Assembly: GCA_903902705.1 (NCBI GenBank)
Contig: CAIUVX010000104.1
Location: 1 to 37,236 of the forward strand
DNA: 37,236 bases
Reading direction: 5' to 3'
Source of the DNA: an uncultured Methylococcales bacterium
Lineage (GTDB): Bacteria; Pseudomonadota; Gammaproteobacteria; Methylococcales; Methylomonadaceae
The notes beneath the pieces are model-generated. The model was not told where the DNA came from. It was given only the letters and a program-made list of their open reading frames with translations, and did not search any database. Position numbers and translations under genes: made by a program. Shown in pieces: positions 18,819 through 25,996 of the stretch (positions are counted from its first letter, which is position 1; the number at the start of each line of letters is the position of its first letter).

Positions 18819-19523
18819 ATGAGTGTGCAGCAACAGTGGCAATCATGGTCAGCTGCCGATATAGGCAAGCGACGCAAATATAATGAAGACGCGCTGTTGA
18901 ATAAACCAGAACTGGGATTATGGGCGGTTGCTGATGGTATGGGCGGTCACAAAGCGGGGGATGTTGCGAGTCAATTAATTGTTGATTCGCTGAATAAATT
19001 ATCGCTAACAGCCTCATTGGAAACGAACATTCATGCCGTTGAACAGTGTTTACAACAAGTTAATGGCGAATTACAAGACTATGCCCGTCGAGAATATAAA
19101 CAGAATATTGTTGGCAGCACCGTTGTGGTATTACTTTGTGAGCAGCATCGTTGTGCTGTTTTATGGGCAGGTGATAGCCGTCTTTATCGTTTACGCGCTG
19201 ACACGCTACAGCAACTCACACAAGATCATTGTCCAGAAAACGAAGGGATTTCAGGCAGTGAATTTAAAACCTCAAATATAATAACCAGAGCAGTCGGTGC
19301 GGCTGATGAATTAGAAATAGATTATGCAGTGTTTGATGTCATGCAAGGCGATTTATTTTTGTTATGCACCGATGGTTTAGACAAAGAAATTAGTTTTTCT
19401 GAAATTGCTTTCATCATGAACACCTACGCGCATGAAGACATTGCCAAGATATTGGTTGATAAAGTCTTAGAACGCGGTGCGCGGGATAATATTAGCGTGA
19501 TTGTTGTGAGTAATCGGATATAA
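18819..19523 (+). CDS. PP2C-family serine/threonine phosphatase
   Basis: The 234-residue protein is a minimal PPM/Stp-type Mn2+/Mg2+-dependent phosphatase. Metal-site motifs are complete: NED at 22-24, DGMGG at 39-43, AGDSRLYRL, CTDGLDKEI and the C-terminal RDNISVIVV. The domain begins at about residue 8, so the ATG at 18819 (or GTG 18825, better spaced from AAGGGG at 18813-18818) is more likely than the upstream in-frame start at 18645, which adds 58 AT-rich, unconserved residues. No partner kinase is adjacent. The stretch 18445-18818 is the divergent control region with leuA. Confidence 0.9.
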   Translation: MSVQQQWQSWSAADIGKRRKYNEDALLNKPELGLWAVADGMGGHKAGDVASQLIVDSLNKLSLTASLETNIHAVEQCLQQVNGELQDYARREYKQNIVGSTVVVLLCEQHRCAVLWAGDSRLYRLRADTLQQLTQDHCPENEGISGSEFKTSNIITRAVGAADELEIDYAVFDVMQGDLFLLCTDGLDKEISFSEIAFIMNTYAHEDIAKILVDKVLERGARDNISVIVVSNRI

Positions 19524-19549
19524 AAAATTTGCTCATGGGTTAAACCTGT

Positions 19550-19640
19550 TATAGCTAACGCAGTATTTGTGATTAAAAAACTGTTCGCCCTGAGCTTGTC
19601 GAAGGGTTGTGGTGGTTCGACAAGCTCACCACGAACGGTA
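19550..19640. repeat. Palindromic repeat (CGTTCGCCCTGAGC family), copy 2
   Basis: TTCGCCCTGAGCTTGTCGAA (19584-19603) is followed by a near-complementary arm with GGTTCGACAAGCTCACC, forming a hairpin. The left flank GCAGTATTTGTGATTA is shared with the fragment at 1985-2020. It occupies the middle of the gap 19524-19780; ACTGGCAGTC of another repeat type lies at 19669-19678. Confidence 0.8.
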
Positions 19641-19780
19641 TCATTTTATTGTGCGTTAGATCTAAAGAACTGGCAGTCATACTTAACCGATTTAATACAC
19701 CACCCAAAATAAAGATAAAACAATTAAAAAACAACGGTAGAAGTATCACTTCCTGCCTTGCTTTGGTGTTCGGAGCTTAA

Positions 19781-20215
19781 ATGACAAACGTAAATAACTG
19801 GTTCTTTTGGGCAATACTGTCAGCGGTGTTTGCTGCGTTCACCGCAATCTTTGCAAAAATAGGCATACGCGGCGTTGATTCCGACCTCGCAACTCTTATT
19901 CGCACCGCGATTATCATACTGGTGCTATCGGGTTTCATTTGGTTTACAGGAAAATGGAGCAACCCATTGGCACTGTCTGGCAAAACATGGCTTTTTCTGG
20001 GACTGTCTGGCATTGCGACAGGTGCGTCTTGGGTGTGCTACTTTCGAGCCTTGCAAATAGGCGATGCCTCAAAAGTCGCGCCCGTCGATAAATTCAGTCT
20101 GGTGCTGGTCGCCATATTTGCATTTACTTTTCTGGGCGAACGCCCATCACTCAAAGAATGGTTAGGTATCGCACTGGTTGCTAGTGGTGTGTTGGTGTTG
20201 GCTATCAAGCGTTGA
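19781..20215 (+). CDS. Half-size EamA-type transporter
   Basis: The 144-residue protein has five predicted membrane helices and matches a single EamA repeat (WAILSAVFAAFTAIFAKIGI at the N-terminus; APVDKFSLVLVAIFAFTFLGE and GIALVASGVLVLAIKR at the C-terminus). Half-size members of the drug/metabolite transporter superfamily act as dimers, and short stand-alone EamA proteins of this length are common. A GGAG six bases before the ATG supports the start. The substrate is unknown. It converges with the caspase/FGE gene. Confidence 0.85.
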   Translation: MTNVNNWFFWAILSAVFAAFTAIFAKIGIRGVDSDLATLIRTAIIILVLSGFIWFTGKWSNPLALSGKTWLFLGLSGIATGASWVCYFRALQIGDASKVAPVDKFSLVLVAIFAFTFLGERPSLKEWLGIALVASGVLVLAIKR

Positions 20216-20316
20216 CAATTTATGATTATCACTCTGACTTGTGGCAAGAAAAAATTCCCGCCCCAAACGTTTGAATTTTGGCACGATGTTCAGCACAACA
20301 TCACAATCAAAACGTT

Positions 20317-20461
20317 GCGACGGGGAGAATACCCCGTCGCGCTCAGCGTCCTCTACGACTGCCAGTCCTTTAAGGACTGGCAGTCGTTATTTATCCCGCC
20401 CGCCTCGTCACCACTGACGGGCTACGCTACCGCTTGCCTGTCCGTGGCGACGGTGCGGGCT
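20317..20461. repeat. Three strong hairpins downstream of the caspase/FGE gene
   Basis: The 249-bp gap between convergent genes holds GCGACGGGG/CCCCGTCGC (20317-20340), a perfect 33-bp palindrome with 16-bp arms ACGACTGCCAGTCCTT and complement (20355-20387), and an imperfect 16-bp inverted repeat beginning GCCCGC and ending GCGGGC (about 20398-20461). None has a clear T-run. The second shares the ACTGGCAGTC word with 3768-3933. An 87-residue open frame here is only repeat read-through. Confidence 0.8.
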
Positions 20462-20464
20462 TGC

Positions 20465-22624
20465 TTAACTGGCTGTTTGACCTAGGGCAACACGGAAGCC
20501 GATGTAGGCGTAGCAACGATGATCAGGATCGCCACTTTCACAGAAAGCAGAACGCGCGTCCTTTGCACCATCTTTCCAAGAACCGCCGCGCAGCACACGC
20601 ATAGCAAGAAACCACGGTTTACTCACACCTGTAGGATCAGTCACAGCTTCATTAGGATAATCGCCATACCAATCATTGCACCATTCCCATACATTGCCGT
20701 GCATTTCATACAAGCCCCAATCATTCGGCGGCAAGGATTTTACTGCAACGGTTTTTTTTCGATACAAGCCTTTTTTAGCCTCACCGTAAGGAGAGTTGCC
20801 ATTATAGTTGACTTGCTCAGGCGTGATGTTGTCGCCAAGGGAAAACGGCGTTGTTGTTCCAGCCCTGCACGCATATTCCCATTCAGCTGACGTTGGTAAA
20901 CGAGGGTTTAAGTCGGGTCTCAGTTGCTTGAGTGTTCTTAAGAATACTTGTACCGCATCCCAATCGACTTTCTCAACGGGATTATTTACGTTTTCTTTAA
21001 ATTTGGCTGGATTGGTATCCATTACCGCTAACCAGCAGGCTTGGAACGCAGTATTAGCTAAGCCTTGGCTTGGCGGTAATGGACTGGCTAGACCCGTTAC
21101 CGCTAACCAGAGGGCTTGGGTACACGCAGTATCAGCTAACCAATAGCCTTGGCTTAGCGTGACTGGACGCTGTCCTTCAGCGGGCGAACCCATTAAAAAA
21201 GTCCCCGCCTCTATCCAACGAAAGCGTTGAATGACGTTGTTGACAGTAAGATCAAAATAACGCCCATATTGGTCTTGCTTATCAGCTTTTTCCTTTGCCG
21301 CTTTATCTTGAGCTTGTTTGTCTCGCGCTAATTGTGCTTGTTTTATCTTTTCTTGTTCAGCTTTTTCCTTTGTCGCTTTATCTTGAGCTTGTTGATCTCG
21401 TGCCAGTTGTGCTTGTTTTGCCTTTTCTTGCTCAGCTTTTTCCCTTGCCGCTTTATCTTGAGCTTCTTTGTCTCGCGCTAGTTGTGCTTGTTTTGCCTTT
21501 TCTTGTTCGGCTTTTTCCCTTGCCGTTTTATCTTGAACTTCTTTGTCTCGTGCCAGTTGTGCTTGTTTTGCCTTTTCTTGTTCAGCTTGTTCCTTTGCCG
21601 CTTTATTATTGCTCGTTCTCGGCTCATTGTAATACGGTTTTGTCGAACTAATTTCGCCCCATTTCCTCACAAAAAAAACAGGGCTTGGTTTCTGAATCAA
21701 AAACTGTGTTAATAATTGATCTTGCTGTGACTGTATTTCCGAAAGCTCAGAAAATGACATTTTGGCAACTGAAATCGCTTCCGACATAAAGTCCTCAATA
21801 CCATCATCTTGTTCTGCCAAGTCCCGTAATAACTGCCTGATTTTATTAGCCCGTTCTTTTCGAGAATCGCGCCCACTTTTGGCAATATACAGCTTCCCAG
21901 TTTCAGAAAAACCATATTTACGCGGCTCTTGTCCCTGTTTTTCAGCTTTTACTCGTGGCGCGATATAATCAAATAACTCAGTGACATCAATATGACCGTC
22001 TCCGTCCATATCAGCATGACCAGTCTTAAGCCCTTCAATAAGGTATTTGGTAAATAAACTAAATTCGCTGTGTTCAAGTTCAAAAGCTGATGTTGAACCA
22101 CAGGCAGTCAATAAATAAATGCCTTTACCGCTTTCTTTTAAATTTCTGTCTAATTCAACATCACTATTTCCTTTAACACCAAAGCTTTTTGCAGCATCAC
22201 CGCTATAACAACAATCTAGTATCAATACAATCTTCTTATACGAAGTTTTAGTATCCAGAATATCTTGTAGCACAGACATAGACACAGAAGTCGAAACAGG
22301 TTCACTATAAACAGTATCATGCGATGTCAAAAAAAGCTTTCCTTCTACGCCTGCCAAAATACCGTGACCAGAATAATAAATTAAAATCAGGTCGTCTTTA
22401 TTTGCCTGCTTAAAAACGTTTTCAATCTTCTTTTCAATGGATTTCTTGGCTTGATTCTTTAAAACGAAAACGTTGTCTTCTGAAAAACCACCTAGTTCGC
22501 AATTTACTAAAATCTGTTTTAATCCATCCACATCTCGTTCAGGACAAACCAAATCAGGCAATTTGCTTTTATCGGGTTCTTCTGGAAATTTACTGTTGCC
22601 AATTAACACCGCGTACTTTTTCAT
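20465..22624 (-). CDS. Caspase-like protease / coiled coil / FGE-fold protein
   Basis: A 719-residue fusion. Residues about 1-245 form a C14 caspase/metacaspase-like domain with the catalytic dyad H87 (YYSGHG) and C139 (DCCYSG). A helical linker (about 255-335) leads to a coiled coil of four 25-residue repeats rich in Lys/Gln/Ala (about 345-450). Residues about 462-715 match the FGE/sulfatase-modifying-factor fold (GTFLMGSPAEG, PTSAEWEYACRAGT, MHGNVWEWCNDWY, RGGSW, IGFRVA). The paired cysteines of true formylglycine-generating enzymes after RGGS are absent, so this part is probably a ligand-binding module. The ATG at 22624 follows the EACC1-like stop by one base. I infer a conflict-type protease whose lectin-like tail senses a target. 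Confidence 0.9.
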   Translation of the reverse strand: MKKYAVLIGNSKFPEEPDKSKLPDLVCPERDVDGLKQILVNCELGGFSEDNVFVLKNQAKKSIEKKIENVFKQANKDDLILIYYSGHGILAGVEGKLFLTSHDTVYSEPVSTSVSMSVLQDILDTKTSYKKIVLILDCCYSGDAAKSFGVKGNSDVELDRNLKESGKGIYLLTACGSTSAFELEHSEFSLFTKYLIEGLKTGHADMDGDGHIDVTELFDYIAPRVKAEKQGQEPRKYGFSETGKLYIAKSGRDSRKERANKIRQLLRDLAEQDDGIEDFMSEAISVAKMSFSELSEIQSQQDQLLTQFLIQKPSPVFFVRKWGEISSTKPYYNEPRTSNNKAAKEQAEQEKAKQAQLARDKEVQDKTAREKAEQEKAKQAQLARDKEAQDKAAREKAEQEKAKQAQLARDQQAQDKATKEKAEQEKIKQAQLARDKQAQDKAAKEKADKQDQYGRYFDLTVNNVIQRFRWIEAGTFLMGSPAEGQRPVTLSQGYWLADTACTQALWLAVTGLASPLPPSQGLANTAFQACWLAVMDTNPAKFKENVNNPVEKVDWDAVQVFLRTLKQLRPDLNPRLPTSAEWEYACRAGTTTPFSLGDNITPEQVNYNGNSPYGEAKKGLYRKKTVAVKSLPPNDWGLYEMHGNVWEWCNDWYGDYPNEAVTDPTGVSKPWFLAMRVLRGGSWKDGAKDARSAFCESGDPDHRCYAYIGFRVALGQTAS
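20493..20590 (-). other. Possible DGR variable region in the FGE-fold C-terminus
   Basis: The segment from RGGSW to IGFR reads KDGAKDARSAF then CESGDPDHRCYAY. This resembles variable regions of diversity-generating-retroelement targets, where template AAY codons are randomised at adenines. In the last part the codons TGC TAC GCC TAC all end in C, as expected if derived from AAC. Strong hairpins follow the gene, another DGR hallmark. No template repeat or reverse transcriptase is in the window. Confidence 0.35.
21022..21171 (-). repeat. 75-bp tandem duplication inside the FGE domain
   Basis: TTACCGCTAACCAG begins units at 21022 and 21097 on the plus strand, followed by similar text (CAGTAT...AGCTAA...CCTTGGCTT). 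The period is 75 bp (25 codons), so the frame is kept. In the protein WLAVT and WLAVM stand 25 residues apart, lengthening the domain just after its first motif. Confidence 0.8.
21284..21610 (-). repeat. 75-bp coiled-coil tandem repeats in the caspase/FGE gene
   Basis: Four full units and a part unit with a 75-bp period code for 25-residue blocks containing KAEQEKAKQAQLARD. They link the caspase and FGE parts. Near-identity between units points to recent expansion. Confidence 0.9.
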
Positions 22625-22625
22625 A

Positions 22626-22982
22626 TTAACGTACGCTAAAATCGGCTTGCGCTAATAAGGATTGTAAGGCTTCTGGCTTAAAATTTTTGGCGTTGATGCG
22701 TACTTTTGCACCGTTTGGTTTTTCGATGATGATTTCTAATGAGGGTTCACGGCTGAAATAGGCTGTTAATACGTTGCACAATGCGACTACTGCGGGTATG
22801 CCTTTGAGCAATATCAAGCCTATGGTGACAAGCTCACCTTTCGCACCTTCTACAGCGTCACCGCTGGGAATGTTAGCTTCAATATCGGTTGCATCGGCGA
22901 TGCTGTGACATAACTGTCGTGTCAAAGCTTGTAAATCGTCGTTGTCTAATTCGCTACTGCTGAGTTGTAATTCTAGGTTCAT
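22626..22982 (-). CDS. Effector-associated constant component (EACC1)-like protein
   Basis: The 118-residue protein begins with a short beta-type N-terminus and an acidic stretch, then a hydrophobic segment (about 50-76, LVTIGLILLKGIPAVVALCN...) and a C-terminal domain with SLEIIIEKPNGAKVRINA and EALQSLLAQ. This layout resembles EACC1 proteins, described beside caspase, trypsin and other effectors in predicted NTP-dependent or protease-based conflict systems. The gene ends one base before the caspase/FGE start, which lacks its own clear ribosome site, so the pair is translationally coupled. The assignment is from pattern memory, supported by context. Confidence 0.6.
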   Translation of the reverse strand: MNLELQLSSSELDNDDLQALTRQLCHSIADATDIEANIPSGDAVEGAKGELVTIGLILLKGIPAVVALCNVLTAYFSREPSLEIIIEKPNGAKVRINAKNFKPEALQSLLAQADFSVR

Positions 22983-23070
22983 GGCGGTTTCCTATGGAAA
23001 TGATGGCGTAACCCTGTCACGCGTTGATGAGGCGTTTGGATTGTAGCAGTGTTAGCGTTTTAATGCGTCA

Positions 23071-23324
23071 GAGACTGTGAAAGTATTCTATTACAACAAC
23101 TATATTGCTAAAAACACCGTCATTCCAGCATGGATGCTGGAATCCAGTCACAAGGAGAGCGTAGCGAGGGTTTTGGAATCGTGCTATGAAAAATTATTAT
23201 TTATAATCATACTATTACCATCCATGGCACTGGATTCTGGCATCCCTGCCAGAATGACGGGTTTGATTGTACAGTATCTAAAAATGAATATTTTGCTTGG
23301 AGTGATTAATACTTTCACAGTCTC
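23071..23324. repeat. 254-bp MITE-like element with 17-bp terminal inverted repeats
   Basis: GAGACTGTGAAAGTATT at 23071-23087 is perfectly complementary to 23308-23324. Inside, a second imperfect inverted pair begins CCGTCATTCCAGCATGGATG near 23119 and ends CCAGAATGACGG near 23262. The gap 22983-23371 holds little else. An 88-residue plus-strand frame here lies within the repeat and is not a gene. Confidence 0.8.
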
Positions 23325-23371
23325 GTCAGGTATTGCCGCTTAGAGCGTAGATACCATCTCTTATATAACTA

Positions 23372-24283
23372 TTAAGCCTTCATTCGTCCCACCATTAATC
23401 CACCTGCCAATACAAAAAACGTCCCCACTATTTGCGTATCAGTAATGGTTTCCTGCAATAAGCGATTCGCTAATACCAGCGTAATAATTGGTCCTACCGA
23501 ACTGAGAATAGCCGTGCTACTTGCACCGATTTTTTTAATTCCACTGTTCATTAAAAACGAGGGTAGTACGGTGGCAAAAATCGCCATGATAAGACTCAAG
23601 CTATAAACCTCTAAGGGGATAGAGTTGAGCGTCTGCATCAAATCATGATGAAAAGCAAAATGTGTTAACGTGGCTAAACTGGCAACCGTCATCGTATAGG
23701 TGGTAAAACGCACCGAACCGATACGATGCACCATCACACCACTACCCATGATAAAAAAGGAAAAAATAATCGCACTGCTTAACACGAAAGTCGAGCCTAG
23801 CAAAATGTTGGTGGATGCCATCGACATCGACTCGATAAACACTAAGGAAATGCCGATATAACTTAAACCCAGAGCGATAATAACCGAAGCGGTCAATGCG
23901 CGGCGGTAAAAAATAGCAGAAAACAGCACCACAAAAGTTGGGTAGGAAAAAATAATCAGCCGTTCTAGCCCCGCTGAAATAGTCTGCAAACCTAGAAAAT
24001 CCAAATAACTGGCAATGTAGTAACCCATCAAACCCAGAATAATAACTATCCCCCATTGTTTTTTATCCAATGCTGGCTCAGAATATTTTTTTTTATTCCA
24101 CCATGCTGCGAGTAAAAATATCGGTAGCGCGAACAGCATTCGCAATGCCAACAGGGTAATCGCATCCAGTTGTCCATCTGCCGTGTATGCCAGTTTTATT
24201 AAAATCGCTTTAGTCGAAAAGCCCGCCGCACCCAACAATACCAATGCACAACCCATCAGCCGCTGGCGTTGCTCTTTTAACAT
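23372..24283 (-). CDS. EamA/DMT-family transporter
   Basis: The 303-residue protein has about ten predicted membrane helices and two EamA repeats; SAGLERLIIFSYPTFVVLFSAIFYRR in the first and SSVGPIITLVLANRLLQETI in the second are the usual conserved ends. DMT exporters of this kind move amino acids or other small metabolites outward, but the substrate cannot be read from sequence. It is the last gene of the close minus-strand series from dabA, 49 bp after the kinase gene. Confidence 0.9.
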   Translation of the reverse strand: MLKEQRQRLMGCALVLLGAAGFSTKAILIKLAYTADGQLDAITLLALRMLFALPIFLLAAWWNKKKYSEPALDKKQWGIVIILGLMGYYIASYLDFLGLQTISAGLERLIIFSYPTFVVLFSAIFYRRALTASVIIALGLSYIGISLVFIESMSMASTNILLGSTFVLSSAIIFSFFIMGSGVMVHRIGSVRFTTYTMTVASLATLTHFAFHHDLMQTLNSIPLEVYSLSLIMAIFATVLPSFLMNSGIKKIGASSTAILSSVGPIITLVLANRLLQETITDTQIVGTFFVLAGGLMVGRMKA

Positions 24284-24332
24284 GATAATAATAGACGCGA
24301 AGTTAACTCTGACCGTGCGATAAGTTGCCGAC

Positions 24333-25367
24333 TCATGTTAGCCGCGCAATGAGTTGTTTAATATCCGCTTCTTGTTTCACGATACTGGCGCACAATTTAA
24401 ATTGCGCGATAGCTCGATGTAAATTTTGCTGGTCATCGCTTACTTTAAAATAGCAATTACCTTGTAAGTAATCGGTATAAAAACGCAGTCCTAATTCAAA
24501 CGGTAGCAAACGTATCGCAGGGTATAAATAGTCGTAATCGTCAGCGGAAAAAAACGCCTCCACTTCGTTTAAATACTGCTCCAATAATACCGCGCATATC
24601 TCCAAATCAAACTCACCTGTTTCTTTATCATGACAACAAGAGCGCAAACAATCGCCAATATCGTAATGTACTAGCCCTGATTTGATGGTATCTAAATCAA
24701 TCAAACTGATAATTTGTTGGCTGTGTTTATCAAACAAAAAATTATTTAATTTAGGATCGCCATGAATAACTCTTAATGCCAGTAATCCTTGTTGTTTCGC
24801 CGTTTCTAAATCATCGGTGAAATGTTGGTATTGGGCGATAAAGTCCGCACAAAAAGCATTCTCTGGAAAAGCAGTCGTTTCCATTAAAACGTGATGATAT
24901 TGCCGTAAATAATCGGGTGCAATATGAAAACTGGGCAAGGTATCATGCAGTAATTCAGGATTTAAATCGCTCACTAAACCATGAAAATGTCCCAAGGCAA
25001 AGCCGACTTGTGCGGCAATATCCAAGCTATTCAGGGTTTCTAAACTTTCGCTATTATCGATAAAACTCAACGCCCGCCAAATATCACCGTTATCATCTCG
25101 AAAAAAATCTTGTTCAGTTAGCGTTTTTAAAATGTCGGGAATTTGTAACTTAATCGACTCACTGGATTTTTGCCCAATATGCCGATTAAGATGCAACATA
25201 TTAGTCATAATTTGTTCGGGTGCAGGAAAAACTTGCGCATTAATACGTTGCAAAACAAAGCAAGTTTCAGTGTTAGACACTAAAAAAGTGTCATTAATTA
25301 GCCCATTACCTAATGGGATAATATCAGTAATAGTATCGGCAAATTGTTGGGCAATAAAAAATAACAT
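24333..25367 (-). CDS. APH-fold phosphotransferase, sugar-kinase-like
   Basis: The 344-residue protein has the aminoglycoside-phosphotransferase fold: an N-terminal nucleotide-binding lobe (DIIPLGNGLINDTFLV, CFVLQRIN), the catalytic loop VIHGDPKLNNFLFD and the metal-binding SLIDLDTIKSG, followed by HYDIGDCLRS. The HGDxKLNN and IDLDT wording is closest to N-acetylhexosamine kinase-like members, so a sugar or amino-sugar substrate is more likely than an antibiotic. The start lies 6 bp after rdgB, so the two are probably co-transcribed. A role in cell-wall or nucleotide-sugar salvage is possible but not shown. Confidence 0.82.
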   Translation of the reverse strand: MLFFIAQQFADTITDIIPLGNGLINDTFLVSNTETCFVLQRINAQVFPAPEQIMTNMLHLNRHIGQKSSESIKLQIPDILKTLTEQDFFRDDNGDIWRALSFIDNSESLETLNSLDIAAQVGFALGHFHGLVSDLNPELLHDTLPSFHIAPDYLRQYHHVLMETTAFPENAFCADFIAQYQHFTDDLETAKQQGLLALRVIHGDPKLNNFLFDKHSQQIISLIDLDTIKSGLVHYDIGDCLRSCCHDKETGEFDLEICAVLLEQYLNEVEAFFSADDYDYLYPAIRLLPFELGLRFYTDYLQGNCYFKVSDDQQNLHRAIAQFKLCASIVKQEADIKQLIARLT

Positions 25368-25373
25368 AATGCG

Positions 25374-25985
25374 TTACAGCAACTCCCGCGCCTTAATAGC
25401 CTCGGCTAATTTTTTTAACGCAATGCCGCGATGACTGAGCGAGTTTTTAAGCTCTGGCGATAATTCAGCCGATGCACATTGATAATCAGGCACGAAAAAT
25501 ACAGGATCATAACCAAAGCCATTACTCCCAACAGGCTGCGTTAATATTCGCCCTTCCCAACTGCCTTGAGCAATAATCGGTAGCGGATCATCGGCGTGTT
25601 CCATAAATACCATTACGCAAATAAACCGTGCAGTGCGTTGTGTTTCTGGAACGCCCTCCAATGCTTGCAATAGTTTTTGGACATTATCACTATCACTTGC
25701 ACCCATACCTGCATAACGCGCCGAATAAACACCTAGTTCACCGTTCAGCGCATCAACCACCAAACCTGAATCATCGGCTATGGCAGGTAGATTACAATGC
25801 AGCGCGGCATTTCTGGCTTTAATAATGGCATTTTCGACAAAGGTAGTTCCTGTTTCATCGGCTTCTGCAACATTAAACAAGGACTGTGGCACGATTGGAT
25901 GCCCCGTCAATATGGCTTGAATTTCTTTGATTTTGCCAGCATTGCCACTGGCTAACACGATTTTTTGTAGCTTGGAAAAGGTCAT
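25374..25985 (-). CDS. rdgB: XTP/dITP diphosphatase (house-cleaning NTPase)
   Basis: The 203-residue HAM1/RdgB-family enzyme hydrolyses dITP, XTP and other non-canonical purine nucleotides to monophosphates. Typical motifs are present: LASGNAGKIKEI at the N-terminus, ADDSGLVVDALNGELGVYSARYAG, GFGYDPVFF and LSHRG. It is close to the family's normal size. It sits 11 bp after dabA and 6 bp before the kinase gene, so it is probably transcribed with them. Confidence 0.96.
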   Translation of the reverse strand: MTFSKLQKIVLASGNAGKIKEIQAILTGHPIVPQSLFNVAEADETGTTFVENAIIKARNAALHCNLPAIADDSGLVVDALNGELGVYSARYAGMGASDSDNVQKLLQALEGVPETQRTARFICVMVFMEHADDPLPIIAQGSWEGRILTQPVGSNGFGYDPVFFVPDYQCASAELSPELKNSLSHRGIALKKLAEAIKARELL

Positions 25986-25996
25986 AAAATTCTCTA

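Noticed and set aside
20222-20485. 87-residue plus-strand ORF after the small EamA gene
   Set aside because: It spans three hairpins and shows no conserved pattern.
21284-21610. Non-coding tandem array or plus-strand membrane protein of about 118 residues
   Set aside because: The repeat has a 25-codon period and is in frame with the caspase/FGE protein on the minus strand; the Leu/Phe-rich plus-strand frame is its shadow.
20465-22624. Active formylglycine-generating enzyme
   Set aside because: The cysteine pair expected after RGGS in true FGE is replaced (RGGSWKDGAKDARSAF), so the fold is more likely a binding module.
23077-23343. 88-residue plus-strand ORF
   Set aside because: It lies almost wholly within the inverted-repeat element and has no family features.
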